DNA of 64,000 bases from Pseudoxanthomonas sp. GM95 (GTDB lineage Bacteria; Pseudomonadota; Gammaproteobacteria; Xanthomonadales; Xanthomonadaceae): the NCBI RefSeq assembly GCF_900109775.1, contig NZ_FOAX01000001.1, positions 1,364,001 to 1,428,000 of the forward strand, written 5' to 3'. A program made the translations under genes and the position numbers. Shown here piece by piece: positions 1 through 8,670 of the stretch (the first letter of the stretch is position 1; the number at the start of each line of letters is the position of its first letter). The notes beneath the pieces were generated by a model, which was not told where the DNA came from, ran no database searches, and was given only the letters and a program-made list of their open reading frames with translations.

Positions 1-594
1 TCCAACGGTCGCATCAACGCCACGCGGCTGCGCAGCGGCCAGCTGGAAGACGAGGACTGGAGCCGCGTCACTTCCGCGATCCGGATGCTCAAGGAAACCA
101 AGATCTTCATCGACGACACGCCCGGCCTGTCGCCAGAAGTGCTGCGCTCCAAGTGCCGCCGCCTCAAGCGCGAGCACGACCTGGGCCTGATCGTGATCGA
201 CTACCTGCAGCTGATGAGCGTGCCGGGCAACAGCGAAAACCGCGCGACCGAAATCTCCGAGATCAGCCGTTCGCTCAAGGGCCTGGCCAAGGAACTCAAC
301 GTGCCGGTGATCGCGCTGTCCCAGCTCAACCGCTCGCTGGAAACGCGAACCGACAAGCGCCCGGTCATGGCCGACTTACGCGAATCCGGCGCAATCGAGC
401 AGGACGCGGACATGATCGTCTTCATCTACCGCGACGATTACTACAACAAGGAAAATTCGCCGGACAAGGGCCTGGCCGAGATCATCATCGGCAAGCACCG
501 TGGTGGCCCGACCGGCTCTTGCAAGCTGAAGTTCTTCGGCGAATACACGCGCTTCGACAATCTCTCACATGATTCGGTGGGTTCTTTCGAGTAA
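1..594 (+). CDS. dnaB: Replicative DNA helicase DnaB, C-terminal part (gene enters from left edge)
   Basis: This is the last 197 codons of the hexameric helicase that unwinds DNA ahead of the replisome. The reading frame is open from the first base, so the N-terminal primase-interacting domain and the Walker A motif lie outside the window. The visible RecA-like domain has the Walker B strand IVIDYLQLM, the conserved block ending ALSQLNRSLETR, the segment LRESGAIEQDADMI, and the late loop GKHRGGPTG followed by a KLKFFGEYTRF end typical of DnaB. No intein or frameshift is seen in this part. The identification is secure; only the start is missing. A gap of about 150 bases with no recognisable gene separates it from the next frame. 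Confidence 0.97.
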   Translation, partial: SNGRINATRLRSGQLEDEDWSRVTSAIRMLKETKIFIDDTPGLSPEVLRSKCRRLKREHDLGLIVIDYLQLMSVPGNSENRATEISEISRSLKGLAKELNVPVIALSQLNRSLETRTDKRPVMADLRESGAIEQDADMIVFIYRDDYYNKENSPDKGLAEIIIGKHRGGPTGSCKLKFFGEYTRFDNLSHDSVGSFE

Positions 595-744
595 GGCGGT
601 TCGCGCCCGGGCGGGGCGCTTCGGTCCGGGCTGGCGTGGTTTCGTCGCCGCATCGGCAGTTTCATCGCATCGCGGTTGCGAAGGCCGCAGCGCTACGTAA
701 CGCTGTGTGGGAAAGGCGGCGTCTCGCTGTCGAAGGAAGCTGAC

Positions 745-957
745 ATGACGACCCTGTTCGTGCTGCTGGCGTGGTGCCTGCTGTTTGTCCTGTGCTGGCC
801 GCTGGCGCTCCTGGCCTTGGTGGCCTGGCCGTTGGTGTGGCTGTTGAGCCTGCCGTTCCGATTGCTGGGCATCACGTTTTCCGCCGTGTTCGCTTTCCTG
901 CGGGCCGTGCTGATGCTGCCGGCGCGCCTGCTGGGCGGTCGCGCGGCCATCGCGTGA
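745..957 (+). CDS. Small hydrophobic membrane protein, unknown function
   Basis: A 70-residue protein that is almost entirely hydrophobic: two Leu/Trp/Ala-rich segments (about residues 4-34 and 38-58) separated by a short break at SLPFRLLG, then an Arg-containing tail. The chosen ATG has an AGGAAG ribosome-binding site seven bases upstream; an upstream in-frame ATG exists but its extra 23 residues are polar and lack such a site. The length and composition suggest a two-helix inner-membrane peptide. No family was recognised. It lies alone between dnaB and the photolyase gene on the same strand, with no clear operon partner. It could also be a non-functional hydrophobic frame, but the start signal favours a real gene. 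Confidence 0.55.
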   Translation: MTTLFVLLAWCLLFVLCWPLALLALVAWPLVWLLSLPFRLLGITFSAVFAFLRAVLMLPARLLGGRAAIA

Positions 958-1054
958 GCTGCGCGCCGGGCGCGTCGCAACAGGTGGCGCTTTCACCGGC
1001 ATCGGCCTGACGCGCAGGCATCATGGGCGCCCGATCTGATCGTCGAATGCCCGT

Positions 1055-2470
1055 ATGCCCGCCGCGCTTGTCTGGTTCCGCCGTGATCTCCGCCTGGCCG
1101 ACAATCCTGCGCTGCACGCGGCGCTGGATGCGGGGTTCGACCCGATCCCGGTCTATATCCACGCGCCGCATGAAGAAGGGCGTTGGGCGCCCGGCGGCGC
1201 GTCCAATGCGTGGCGGCATCGTTCGCTCAAGGCGCTGAGCCAGGACCTGCACGCACGCGGCTCGCGCCTGGTCGTGCGCCAGGGTGACAGCGCCGCGGTG
1301 CTGCAGGAGTTGATCGCGCAGAGCGGGGCGCAGGCGCTGTTCTGGAATCGCAAGTACGAGCCGGCGACGCAGCCGCGCGATGCAGCGATCAAGAAGGCGC
1401 TCAAGGAACAGGACTTCGAGGTGCGCAGCTGCAACGCCGCGCTGCTGGTCGAGCCCTGGGACGTGCAGACCAAGACCGGCGGGCCGTACAAGGTCTTTAC
1501 GCCGTACTACCGCAACGTGATGACGGCGCTGCCGCAGCGTGCGCTGCAGGACGCGCCGACATCGCTGCCGGGCGTGTCTTCGACGCTCCACAGCGATGGC
1601 GTCGATGCGCTCGGGCTGTCGCCCAAGCTCGATTGGGACAAGGGGTTCTGGGAGCAATGGGTGCCAGGCGAGGCCGGGGCGCGCGAAGCGCTGGAGGTTT
1701 TCATCGACGGCGCGCTGCACGGGTACCTGGAGCAGCGCGACCTGCCCGATCGCACCAGCACCTCGCAGCTCTCGCCGCACCTGCACTTCGGCGAGATCGC
1801 GCCGTGGCGGGTGATCGCCACGCTGGAAGCCGAGCGCAGCGCCAAGCTCGATACGGACATCGATGGTTTCATCCGCCAGCTGGTGTGGCGCGAGTTCGCC
1901 TACCACCTGCTGCATCACTTCCCGCACACGACCGACGAGAACCTCAATCCGCGCTTCGATGGGTTCAAGTGGGCGCCGGCCACACCGTCGAAGCTGCAGG
2001 CCTGGCAGCGCGGCATGACCGGCGTGCCCATCGTCGATGCCGGCATGCGCGAGCTGTGGCACACCGGCGTGATGCACAACCGCGTGCGCATGATCGTGGG
2101 CAGCTACCTGACCAAGCACCTGCGCATGCACTGGCTGGAAGGGGCGCGCTGGTTCTGGGACACGCTGGTCGATGCGGACCTGCCGAACAACACGCTGGGC
2201 TGGCAGTGGATCGGCGGCACCGGCGCCGATGCGGCGCCGTATTTCCGCGTGTTCAACCCGGTGACGCAGGCGCAGAAGTTCGATCCGCAGGCGCGCTACA
2301 TCACCCGCTGGGTGCCTGAGCTGGAAGCGCTGCCGCTCAAGGCGCGCTTCGCGCCGTGGGAGTCGCCGGAGCTGCTCAAGCGGCTGGCGCCGTCGTATCC
2401 GCGCCAGCCGATCGTGGACCTGGCCGAAGGCCGCGAAGCCGCGCTGGCTGCCTACGCGCAGTCACGCTGA
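1055..2470 (+). CDS. phrB: Deoxyribodipyrimidine photolyase (class I CPD photolyase/cryptochrome family)
   Basis: A 471-residue FAD flavoprotein expected to split cyclobutane pyrimidine dimers using blue light. The N-terminal Rossmann-like antenna domain opens with LVWFRRDLRLADNPAL. The C-terminal helical FAD/DNA domain contains SQLSPHLHFGEIAPW, WREFAYHLL, the GMREL-WHTGVMHNRVRM helix, DLPNNTLGWQWIGGTG, and the signature DAAPYFRVFNPVTQ, all in the order and spacing of E. coli-type photolyases (about 470 residues). The Trp residues of the electron-transfer chain appear present. The start follows the motif directly, since this family normally begins within a few residues of VWFRRDLR. A member of the same superfamily acting on (6-4) lesions cannot be excluded, but the motif set favours CPD repair. 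It appears monocistronic. Confidence 0.93.
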   Translation: MPAALVWFRRDLRLADNPALHAALDAGFDPIPVYIHAPHEEGRWAPGGASNAWRHRSLKALSQDLHARGSRLVVRQGDSAAVLQELIAQSGAQALFWNRKYEPATQPRDAAIKKALKEQDFEVRSCNAALLVEPWDVQTKTGGPYKVFTPYYRNVMTALPQRALQDAPTSLPGVSSTLHSDGVDALGLSPKLDWDKGFWEQWVPGEAGAREALEVFIDGALHGYLEQRDLPDRTSTSQLSPHLHFGEIAPWRVIATLEAERSAKLDTDIDGFIRQLVWREFAYHLLHHFPHTTDENLNPRFDGFKWAPATPSKLQAWQRGMTGVPIVDAGMRELWHTGVMHNRVRMIVGSYLTKHLRMHWLEGARWFWDTLVDADLPNNTLGWQWIGGTGADAAPYFRVFNPVTQAQKFDPQARYITRWVPELEALPLKARFAPWESPELLKRLAPSYPRQPIVDLAEGREAALAAYAQSR

Positions 2471-2605
2471 CAGGTCTGCAAGGTGGCGCGTTCGCGCACC
2501 TGAACATGCGCCGACACGCGGTGCGCGGATTCATCTCGTTTTCCACACGGTGACGTTAGGTTGCTCGCACTGCACATCGCGGGGCCACCCCCGAAGCGAG
2601 GAACC

Positions 2606-3322
2606 ATGCATCTTCAAACCAACAAACTTCTGTCGCGCACCGTGCTGTGCGGCGTGCTGTCGACCCTGCTGCTTAGCGGCTGCGCGACCTACACCGGCCA
2701 GACCAGCGATCCGAACGATCCCAATCGCACGCGCAACGGCGCGTTGATCGGTGCCGGCATCGGCACGGCCATCGGCCTGCTCAGCGGCGGCAACGCCACC
2801 GAGCGTCGTCAGCGCGCCCTGATCGGCGCCGGCGTGGGCGGCCTGGCCGGTGGCGCAGTGGGCGTCTACCAGGATCGCCAGGAAGCCGAGCTGCGTCGCC
2901 AGACCGCTGGCACCGGCATCAACGTCAGCCGCGATGGCGATGTCATCAAGCTCAATCTGCCCGATGGCGTGACCTTCGATTTCGGCAAGTCGACGCTGAA
3001 GTCACAGTTCTACCCCGCGCTCAACAACGTCGCAGCGACGCTGAAGGAGTACAACCAGACGATCGTGGAAGTCAGTGGCCACACCGACAGCGTCGGCAGC
3101 GATGCGGCCAACCAGACGCTGTCCGAGGCGCGTGCGAATTCGGTCGGCGATTACCTGATCGGACAGGGCCTGATGCGCCAGCGCTTCGAGATCATCGGCA
3201 TGGGCAAGCGCTATCCGATCGCCAGCAACGACACCGATGCGGGCCGTGCGCAGAACCGCCGCGTCGAGATCCGCGTGCTGCCGGTCGAGCAGGAGACCTC
3301 GTCGCAGGTCCCGCGCGGCTGA
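2606..3322 (+). CDS. OmpA-family peptidoglycan-associated lipoprotein with glycine zipper
   Basis: A 238-residue envelope protein. A signal peptide ends in a lipobox around Leu23-Ser-Gly-Cys26, so the mature protein should be lipidated at Cys26 and anchored to the outer membrane. Residues of about 45-90 hold two glycine-zipper stretches (GAGIGTAIGLLSGG and GAGVGGLAGGAVG). The C-terminal third is an OmpA/MotB-like domain that binds peptidoglycan: TFDFGKSTL, then GHTDSVGS with the diaminopimelate-contacting Asp, and LSEARANSV with the conserved Arg, ending in NRRVEIRV. The start chosen has GAGGAA just upstream and gives a proper signal peptide; an earlier in-frame codon would add 15 non-signal residues. 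It resembles the YiaD/Pal group. A strong terminator follows, so it is probably its own transcription unit. Confidence 0.92.
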   Translation: MHLQTNKLLSRTVLCGVLSTLLLSGCATYTGQTSDPNDPNRTRNGALIGAGIGTAIGLLSGGNATERRQRALIGAGVGGLAGGAVGVYQDRQEAELRRQTAGTGINVSRDGDVIKLNLPDGVTFDFGKSTLKSQFYPALNNVAATLKEYNQTIVEVSGHTDSVGSDAANQTLSEARANSVGDYLIGQGLMRQRFEIIGMGKRYPIASNDTDAGRAQNRRVEIRVLPVEQETSSQVPRG

Positions 3323-3345
3323 TCCAACCGCCAGGCATCACTGGG

Positions 3346-3376
3346 ACGGGCCGCACATCGCGGCCCGTTTCTTTTT
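3346..3376 (+). terminator. Rho-independent terminator after the OmpA-family lipoprotein
   Basis: The stem ACGGGCCGC pairs with GCGGCCCGT around a five-base loop (acatc) and runs into TTTCTTTTT. It lies about 25 bases after the lipoprotein stop codon. Confidence 0.85.
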
Positions 3377-3484
3377 GAGGCAAGCGCGGCCTTGCCGTGT
3401 TTCCGGCAAATAGGGCGGGATTCGCTCTCGGGCTGAATGGTGCGCCGCGTCATAATGGGCCGCCCCCTTGCAGGATGTCATGAC

Positions 3485-4714
3485 ATGGTCGACTCGACCG
3501 TGCCCGCCAGCGTGCAGACCGCGCCAGCCGTTTCCCGCCGCGTGTATGCGCTGGTGCTGTTTGCCCTGTCGATGGGCGGTTTTGCGATCGGCATCGGCGA
3601 GTTCGCCTCGATGGGCCTGATGCCCGACATCGCCCGAGGGCTGGCGATCTCCGAAACCCAGGTCGGCCATCTGATCAGCGCCTACGCGCTGGGCGTGGTG
3701 GTGGGCGCGCCGACCCTGGCGATCTTCGGTGCGCGCCTGCGCCGACGCTCGCTGTTGCTGCTGCTGATGGTGTTCTACGCGGCCGGCAATGCGGCCAGCG
3801 CGTTCGCGCCCAACTACCAGATGGCGCTGTTGTTCCGTTTCATCGCCGGGCTGCCGCATGGCGCGTACTTCGGCGTGGCCGCGCTGGTGGCGGCCTCGAT
3901 GAGCGCGCCCAATCGCCGTGCCGCTGCGGTCAGCCGCGTGCTGATGGGCCTGAGCGTGGCGATGCTGATCGGCAATCCGCTGGCGACCTGGCTGGGCCAG
4001 GTGCTGAGCTGGCGCTATGCCTTCGGCCTGGTGGGCCTGGTCGCACTGCTGACCGTCGTGCTGGTGTTCGCCTTCCTCAAGCCTGATCCCGACGAGCCAC
4101 GCCAGAATCCGCTGACCGAGCTGCGCGCGTTCAACCAGGCCCAGGTCTGGTACGCGCTGGCGATCGGCGCGATCGGCTTTGCCGGCATGTTCTGCGTGTT
4201 CTCCTACCTGGCGCCGACCCTGATGCATGTCACCGGCCTGAGCGAGCACTGGGTGCCGATGGCGATGGCGGCCTTCGGCATCGGCGGCATGCTGGGCAAC
4301 GTGGTCGGCGGCTGGCTGTTCGACAAGCTGCAGTTCCGCGCGGTGGCGGTGATGCTGGTGTGGTCGTGCGTGATGCTGATGCTGTTCCCGATGGCCGCCC
4401 ACTCGCTGTGGACGATCCTGCCGGCAGTGATCGCGGTGGGCACGATGGTCGGCTTGTCGCCGGCGCTGCAGACGCGGCTGATGGATGTGGCCTCCGAAGC
4501 GCAGACCTTGGCCGCGGCCTCTAACCACGCGGCCTTCAACGTGGCCAACGCGCTGGGGCCGTGGCTGGGCGGCCTGGCGATCGGCGCCGGCATGGGCTGG
4601 ACCGTGACCGGTTACGTCGGTGCGGCGACCGCGCTGGTCGGCCTGGGGGTCTATTTCCTGGCCCAGCGCTCGGACGGGCAGGTCCGGCAGATCGAGGCGC
4701 AGGCCGGTCGCTGA
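3485..4714 (+). CDS. MFS transporter, DHA1-type drug/solute exporter
   Basis: A 409-residue inner-membrane protein with about 12 hydrophobic helices. After an approximately 20-residue polar N-terminus the first helix reads YALVLFALSMGGFAIGIGEF. The cytoplasmic loop after helix 2 carries an Arg-rich motif A-like segment (GARLRRR). The loop PHGAYFGVAALVAASM and the C-terminal NHAAFNVANALGPWLGG are characteristic of the AraJ/YdhP-like sugar-efflux and purine-efflux branch of DHA1 proton antiporters. The substrate cannot be read from sequence. The start at MVDST was preferred because a GCAGGA site precedes it and it leaves a normal short N-terminus; two upstream in-frame ATGs would add basic residues. 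It ends in its own terminator. Confidence 0.88.
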   Translation: MVDSTVPASVQTAPAVSRRVYALVLFALSMGGFAIGIGEFASMGLMPDIARGLAISETQVGHLISAYALGVVVGAPTLAIFGARLRRRSLLLLLMVFYAAGNAASAFAPNYQMALLFRFIAGLPHGAYFGVAALVAASMSAPNRRAAAVSRVLMGLSVAMLIGNPLATWLGQVLSWRYAFGLVGLVALLTVVLVFAFLKPDPDEPRQNPLTELRAFNQAQVWYALAIGAIGFAGMFCVFSYLAPTLMHVTGLSEHWVPMAMAAFGIGGMLGNVVGGWLFDKLQFRAVAVMLVWSCVMLMLFPMAAHSLWTILPAVIAVGTMVGLSPALQTRLMDVASEAQTLAAASNHAAFNVANALGPWLGGLAIGAGMGWTVTGYVGAATALVGLGVYFLAQRSDGQVRQIEAQAGR

Positions 4715-4742
4715 GCCAGTCCAATGGCGTGATGGCGTTGGA

Positions 4743-4767
4743 AGCCGGGGCCTTGCCCCGGCTTTTT
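4743..4767 (+). terminator. Rho-independent terminator after the MFS gene
   Basis: A perfect nine-pair stem, AGCCGGGGC against GCCCCGGCT, with a three-base loop, followed by TTTTT. Confidence 0.88.
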
Positions 4768-5154
4768 CGTGTTCGGCGTCGCACGCTTGTGGCCGGACGT
4801 GTGGGGCGAATGTTGCACTGCACGGTGCTTTTAACATCGCATCAGGCAGAATTTAGATCGATCTAATCTGGGCCTTTGACCACATTGCCGATCCAGCGCT
4901 CCCATTTCCCGTGTTTCGCCGCGCCATGACGCGCGCGGCGACATGGCGATGTGCGTGTACCTGCGCTGGCGGGCCGATGCCAGGTGATGCGCGCCGCACG
5001 GTTGGAAAGCGTGGCCCAGCCTTCGCGTTCTGCTACAACGTCCGTTTGCCCTTGAAGGCATGGCGTCGATCGGCCCGTGCGCTGCACGTTGCCAAACCCG
5101 ATGGCCATGACGCACGACGTTCCTGTGCACCTTCCTTCCTCTCATGGAGACCTG
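4768..5154. other. Long upstream region of the sugar operon
   Basis: No credible gene is seen here. The first 100 bases are less GC-rich than the surroundings and hold a perfect palindrome (separate entry), as expected of a regulatory region. The rest is GC-rich with no start signal until the GGAG site in front of the fructokinase. The frames that are open here give Arg/Cys/Ser-rich translations without family features. Confidence 0.5.
4853..4866. promoter_or_regulatory. Perfect 14-bp palindrome, candidate repressor operator
   Basis: TTAGATCGATCTAA is identical to its reverse complement and has a central CG step as in many LacI- and GntR-type operators. It lies in an AT-richer patch about 290 bases before the fructokinase start and 85 bases after the MFS terminator. 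The regulator is not in the window, so the assignment is inference. Confidence 0.4.
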
Positions 5155-6174
5155 ATGTCCAGTGATTCCCCATTGTCGCGCGCGACGCCGAACATCGTCT
5201 GCTTCGGTGAAGTGCTGATCGACATGCTGGCCCAGCCGCCGGTCGAAGGCCAGGCGCGCGCGTTCGAGCAATACGCTGGTGGCGCGCCCGCCAATGTCGC
5301 GGTTGCCACGGCCCGGCTGGGCGCACGCAGCGAGTTCGTCGGCATGCTCGGCCAGGACATGTTCGGTGACTTCCTGCATGACGCACTCGCACAAGCCGGT
5401 GTCGGCGTCGGCTACACCGTGCGCACCGACGCGGCCAAGACCGCGCTGGCGTTCGTGGCGCTGGATGAAACCGGCGAGCGCAGTTTCAGCTTCTACCGGC
5501 CCCCGGCAGCGGACCTGCTGTTCCGCGAGGAGCATTTCGATGCGGCTTGCCTGGCGCAGGCCGATGTCTTCCATTTCTGCTCCAATAGCCTCACCGATCC
5601 GGCCTATGCGCAGGCCACCTTCGTCGGCGCCCAGCGTGCGCGCGATGCCGGTGCAGTGGTGAGCTGCGACCTCAACCTGCGGCCCGCGCTGTGGCCGGCG
5701 CAGGTCGATCCCACGCCGACGCTGTGGCAGGCGCTGGAGCTGGCCGACCTGGTCAAGCTCTCGCACGAGGAGCTGCAGTTTCTGGCCGGTACGCCGGAGA
5801 ACGAAGCGCCGGTCATCCAGCGCCTGCTCGCCGCGCATGCGCAGCTGGTGGTGGTCACCGACGGCGGTGGCGACGTGGTCTGGACCACGCGCGATGCCGA
5901 CGGCAAGGTGGCGCCGTTCACCGTGCAGGTGCGCGATACCACGGCGGCCGGCGATGCCTTCGTCGGTGGGCTGCTGCTGCACCTGGTCGAACTGGGCGGT
6001 GCCGGCGCCGGCTTTCCCGCCTTCTGCGCCGATATCGAGCGCATCACCCAGGCGGTCCGCTTCGGCGCCGCGGTCGGTGCGCTGGCCGTGACCCGCAAGG
6101 GCGCGTTTGCTGCCATGCCGCAGCGCGCCGACGTCTTGTCCTTGCTCCAGGAATCCAATGAATACAACGACTGA
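5155..6174 (+). CDS. PfkB-family carbohydrate kinase, probable fructokinase
   Basis: A 339-residue sugar kinase that should phosphorylate a ketohexose, most likely fructose to fructose-6-phosphate, in the cytoplasm. It has the two PfkB signatures: YAGGAPANVAVATARLG near residues 39-55, and near the C-terminus DTTAAGDAFVGGLL with the catalytic Asp in AAGDAF. The opening CFGEVLIDML is typical of bacterial fructokinases of this family, as is the length. The start has GGAG eight bases upstream; an upstream in-frame ATG lacks a site and would add an unstructured leader. The last 17 bases overlap the following epimerase/isomerase gene, so the two are translationally coupled. This context argues for fructose as the substrate rather than ribokinase or 2-keto-3-deoxygluconate kinase activity. 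Confidence 0.88.
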   Translation: MSSDSPLSRATPNIVCFGEVLIDMLAQPPVEGQARAFEQYAGGAPANVAVATARLGARSEFVGMLGQDMFGDFLHDALAQAGVGVGYTVRTDAAKTALAFVALDETGERSFSFYRPPAADLLFREEHFDAACLAQADVFHFCSNSLTDPAYAQATFVGAQRARDAGAVVSCDLNLRPALWPAQVDPTPTLWQALELADLVKLSHEELQFLAGTPENEAPVIQRLLAAHAQLVVVTDGGGDVVWTTRDADGKVAPFTVQVRDTTAAGDAFVGGLLLHLVELGGAGAGFPAFCADIERITQAVRFGAAVGALAVTRKGAFAAMPQRADVLSLLQESNEYND

Positions 6175-7366
6175 GCCAGACTTCCGTTCCACCGACTTCC
6201 TGCGTGCGCACATCGCGCAGACGCTCGCCTTCTACCATCCGCGCGATCTCGATCCGCGCGGTGGGTTCTTCCAGTATTTCAAGGACGACGGCACGGTCTA
6301 CGACGCCGGCCATCGCCATCTGGTGAGCAGCACGCGGTTCGTCTTCAACTACGCAATGGCGTTCGGCGAGTTCAAGAACCCGGAATACTTCGCCAAGGTG
6401 CTGCACGGCCTGCGCTACCTGCGCGAGGTCCATCGCAATCCACAGACGGGCGGCTACGCCTGGACCTTGCGCGATGGCGTGGTGGAAGACGCCACCAACC
6501 ACTGCTACGGCGTGGCCTTCGTGCTGCTGGCGTATTCGTGCGGGCTCAAGGCCGGCGTCGAGGATGCGCGCGCGTGGATGGATGAAACCTGGCAGCTGCT
6601 GGAAACGCGCTTCTGGGATGCCGATGCCGACCTGTACCGCGACGAGGCCGACGCCGAGTGGAACTTCAGCACCTACCGCGGCCAGAACGCCAACATGCAC
6701 ATGTGCGAGGCGATGCTGGCTGCGTACCAGGCCAGCGGCGAGCGCCGCTATCTGGAGCGTGCGCTGCTGCTGGCCGACCACATGACCCGTCGCCAGGCGG
6801 CCAAGGCCGATGGCCTGGTGTGGGAGCACTACGACACCGACTGGAACGTGGACTGGGACTACAACAAGGACAATCCCAAGCACCTGTTCCGGCCGTGGGG
6901 CTTCCAGCCCGGGCATCAGACCGAATGGACCAAGCTGCTGCTGATCTTGGACCGTGAGCTGGACGGTAGCGTCGACTGGCTGGTGCCCACGGCGCGCCAC
7001 CTGTTCGACACCGCGCTGGCGCGGAGCTGGGATGACGCGCGTGGCGGCATGTACTACGGCTTTGCGCCGGATGGTTCGGTCTGCGATGACGACAAGTATT
7101 TCTGGGTGCAGGCCGAGAGCCTGGCGGCGGCGGCCCTGCTGGGGCTGCGGACGGGCGATGCCGCCTATTGGGCCTGGTACGACAAGCTGTGGCAGTTCTC
7201 GTGGGCGCACATGATCGACCACCAGTACGGCGCCTGGTACCGAATTTTGGATGCGGATAACCGCAAGTACAGCGACGAGAAGAGCCCGGCCGGCAAGACC
7301 GATTACCACACCATGGGTGCGTGCTACGAAGTGCTCGATTCCCTGCGCGCGCACGGGCAGGGATAA
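6158..7366 (+). CDS. AGE-family aldose-ketose isomerase (probable mannose isomerase / N-acylglucosamine 2-epimerase family)
   Basis: A 402-residue (alpha/alpha)6-barrel enzyme of the N-acylglucosamine 2-epimerase superfamily. Recognisable pieces are DPRGGFFQYF near the start, the substrate-pocket segment SSTRFVFNYA, HCYGVAFVLLAYS in the middle, RPWGFQPGHQTEWTKLLL with its catalytic-type His, and TDYHTMGACYEVL at the end with the second His. The family includes D-mannose isomerase, YihS and cellobiose 2-epimerase; which sugar is used cannot be read directly. Coupling to a fructokinase suggests that the product is fructose, which fits mannose isomerase, an enzyme known from Xanthomonas. The ATG lies inside the kinase gene after a CCAGGA site. 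It probably ends the operon. Confidence 0.85.
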   Translation: MNTTTEPDFRSTDFLRAHIAQTLAFYHPRDLDPRGGFFQYFKDDGTVYDAGHRHLVSSTRFVFNYAMAFGEFKNPEYFAKVLHGLRYLREVHRNPQTGGYAWTLRDGVVEDATNHCYGVAFVLLAYSCGLKAGVEDARAWMDETWQLLETRFWDADADLYRDEADAEWNFSTYRGQNANMHMCEAMLAAYQASGERRYLERALLLADHMTRRQAAKADGLVWEHYDTDWNVDWDYNKDNPKHLFRPWGFQPGHQTEWTKLLLILDRELDGSVDWLVPTARHLFDTALARSWDDARGGMYYGFAPDGSVCDDDKYFWVQAESLAAAALLGLRTGDAAYWAWYDKLWQFSWAHMIDHQYGAWYRILDADNRKYSDEKSPAGKTDYHTMGACYEVLDSLRAHGQG

Positions 7367-7373
7367 GGCAATA

Positions 7374-7399
7374 CCGCGCGGCGTAGGAGCGCCGCGCGG
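7374..7399. repeat. REP-like GC-rich hairpin
   Basis: CCGCGCGGCG and CGCCGCGCGG form a perfect ten-pair stem around the loop TAGGAG. The GTAGGAGC core resembles the repetitive extragenic palindromes common between genes in Pseudomonas and Stenotrophomonas. No T-run follows, so it is not a standard terminator, although it lies just after the isomerase stop codon. Confidence 0.5.
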
Positions 7400-7443
7400 G
7401 GTGCATTCAACCGGTCATGCGCGTGAGTCCATGACGGCCGGCA

Positions 7444-8202
7444 TTACGGTCCCTGCGTTTCGGCCACCAGGCCAAGGTTGCAACCGCTGGGCTGCACCCA
7501 GGTCGTGTCCGGCCGCATTGCCTTGGTCGCGGCCGAGGCGTTGATCGCGACGTAGCTACTGCCGAAATCCGCTTCCAGTTCGTCGATGCTGACGATGTAG
7601 TCGTCCAGGCTGCCCAAGTTGGCTTCGTTGGGGATCAGCCAGCTGATCGCCTTTTCTTCGTCAGTGTCCGGATCAGTGGTGACCACGGTCTTCCAGAAAT
7701 AATCCGGCGTGCGGATGCCGTGGCTGGTCTGGAAGTAATCGTTGGAGGTGTCGTCGTAGATCACCCCGCCATAGACGGTGACGGGCGCGATGTCGCGATA
7801 GCACTCGGCGATGTTTTCGGCTTTCACCCAGACGCCCTGGTTGAAGCCGGACACCTGCGGGACGATGTTGCTCATGTAGTTGGCTTCGTGGATGTAGCTG
7901 GCGCTGTAGTCCATGTGGTTGGACGTCACCAGATGGCCGCGGTCATAGCCATCGTGTTCGCTCTGGTAGGAGGCGGTGCTGGTCTGGCCTTCGCAGCCTT
8001 GGGGCAGGTCCGGGTCCAGATAGAAGCTCGAAGGCCGCGCCTCGCTGCCGTTGTCTTCGGTCAGCGTGTACTCGTAGCGCAGGGCGGTGTGGTTGTCGCA
8101 GTCGTAGGTCAGCACGTAGCCGCCCTTGTCCAGGTCCACGATCTGCGCGTGGGCGCTAAAGGGCAGGGCAAGCAACAGCAGCAGGCAGGTCCAGGTTCGC
8201 AT
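7444..8202 (-). CDS. Secreted DNA/RNA non-specific endonuclease (NUC1 family)
   Basis: A 252-residue nuclease of the beta-beta-alpha-metal fold. Residues 1-19 form a clean signal peptide ending in SAHA-Q, so the mature enzyme is periplasmic or secreted. The active-site motif is DRGHLVTSNHMD, where the His of DRGH acts as general base; the Mg-binding Asn is expected in the following segment NIVPQVSGFNQGVW. A Cys pair in the mature part could form disulfides. A strong AAGGAG ribosome-binding site precedes the start. Members of this family degrade extracellular nucleic acid for nutrition or act as toxins; no immunity gene is adjacent, which favours a nutritional or biofilm-DNA role. It is convergent with the sugar operon and separated from it by the REP-like hairpin. 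Confidence 0.93.
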   Translation of the reverse strand: MRTWTCLLLLLALPFSAHAQIVDLDKGGYVLTYDCDNHTALRYEYTLTEDNGSEARPSSFYLDPDLPQGCEGQTSTASYQSEHDGYDRGHLVTSNHMDYSASYIHEANYMSNIVPQVSGFNQGVWVKAENIAECYRDIAPVTVYGGVIYDDTSNDYFQTSHGIRTPDYFWKTVVTTDPDTDEEKAISWLIPNEANLGSLDDYIVSIDELEADFGSSYVAINASAATKAMRPDTTWVQPSGCNLGLVAETQGP

Positions 8203-8610
8203 CGGTCGAGCTCCTTGTCGGGTGGCCGCACGCTACCCCGCACGATCGCGCGAATGGCGGAGCACGGTGGCGGTGTTGCGATCGAAGTGGCCCGGTCTGC
8301 AGCCCGGTTCTTGCGGTGGGAACGACGCGTCTGCCGCGCCCCTGTGTTGCCACACGATGTGGCACGCGGTGCAGCACATATCGCCCGGTGCAACGGGTGG
8401 GTCAACACCCGATCGCCCGCTCTGTGATCCGGATCGAGAAGTCGCGGCGCTTCAGTGGGTCGCGAACGTCGCATTTCTGCAATGAAGCGTCTGGCGCGTG
8501 CGTGGCGGTGTTTGCGTATCTCGATGGCGCGCTGGCGAATCAGGGCGAGGGTTCACTTCCCCCCACCGCTACTGCATCAATGAAGGACGACGGGGCGAAA
8601 ACCGCCCAAC
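8203..8610. other. Gene-free interval between the nuclease and the tmRNA terminator
   Basis: Apart from the nuclease promoter/ribosome-binding site at its left end, nothing is supported here. Short frames cross it but lack start signals and run into the tmRNA gene, so they are not reported as genes. Confidence 0.5.
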
Positions 8611-8646
8611 AAAAAAGCCGGAAGCCCATCACAGGCTTCCGGCTTT
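8611..8646 (-). terminator. Rho-independent terminator of the tmRNA gene
   Basis: Read on the minus strand, AAAGCCGGAAGCC pairs with GGCTTCCGGCTTT around a seven-base loop and ends in a run of six T. It starts about 25 bases past the tmRNA CCA end. Confidence 0.88.
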
Positions 8647-8670
8647 CCGTGCCGTCGCAAGACGGCCAAT

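Noticed and set aside
2480-2530. Terminator after the photolyase
   Set aside because: AGGTGGCGCG and CGCGCACCT form a stem only with a bulge and no T-run follows; evidence too weak to list.
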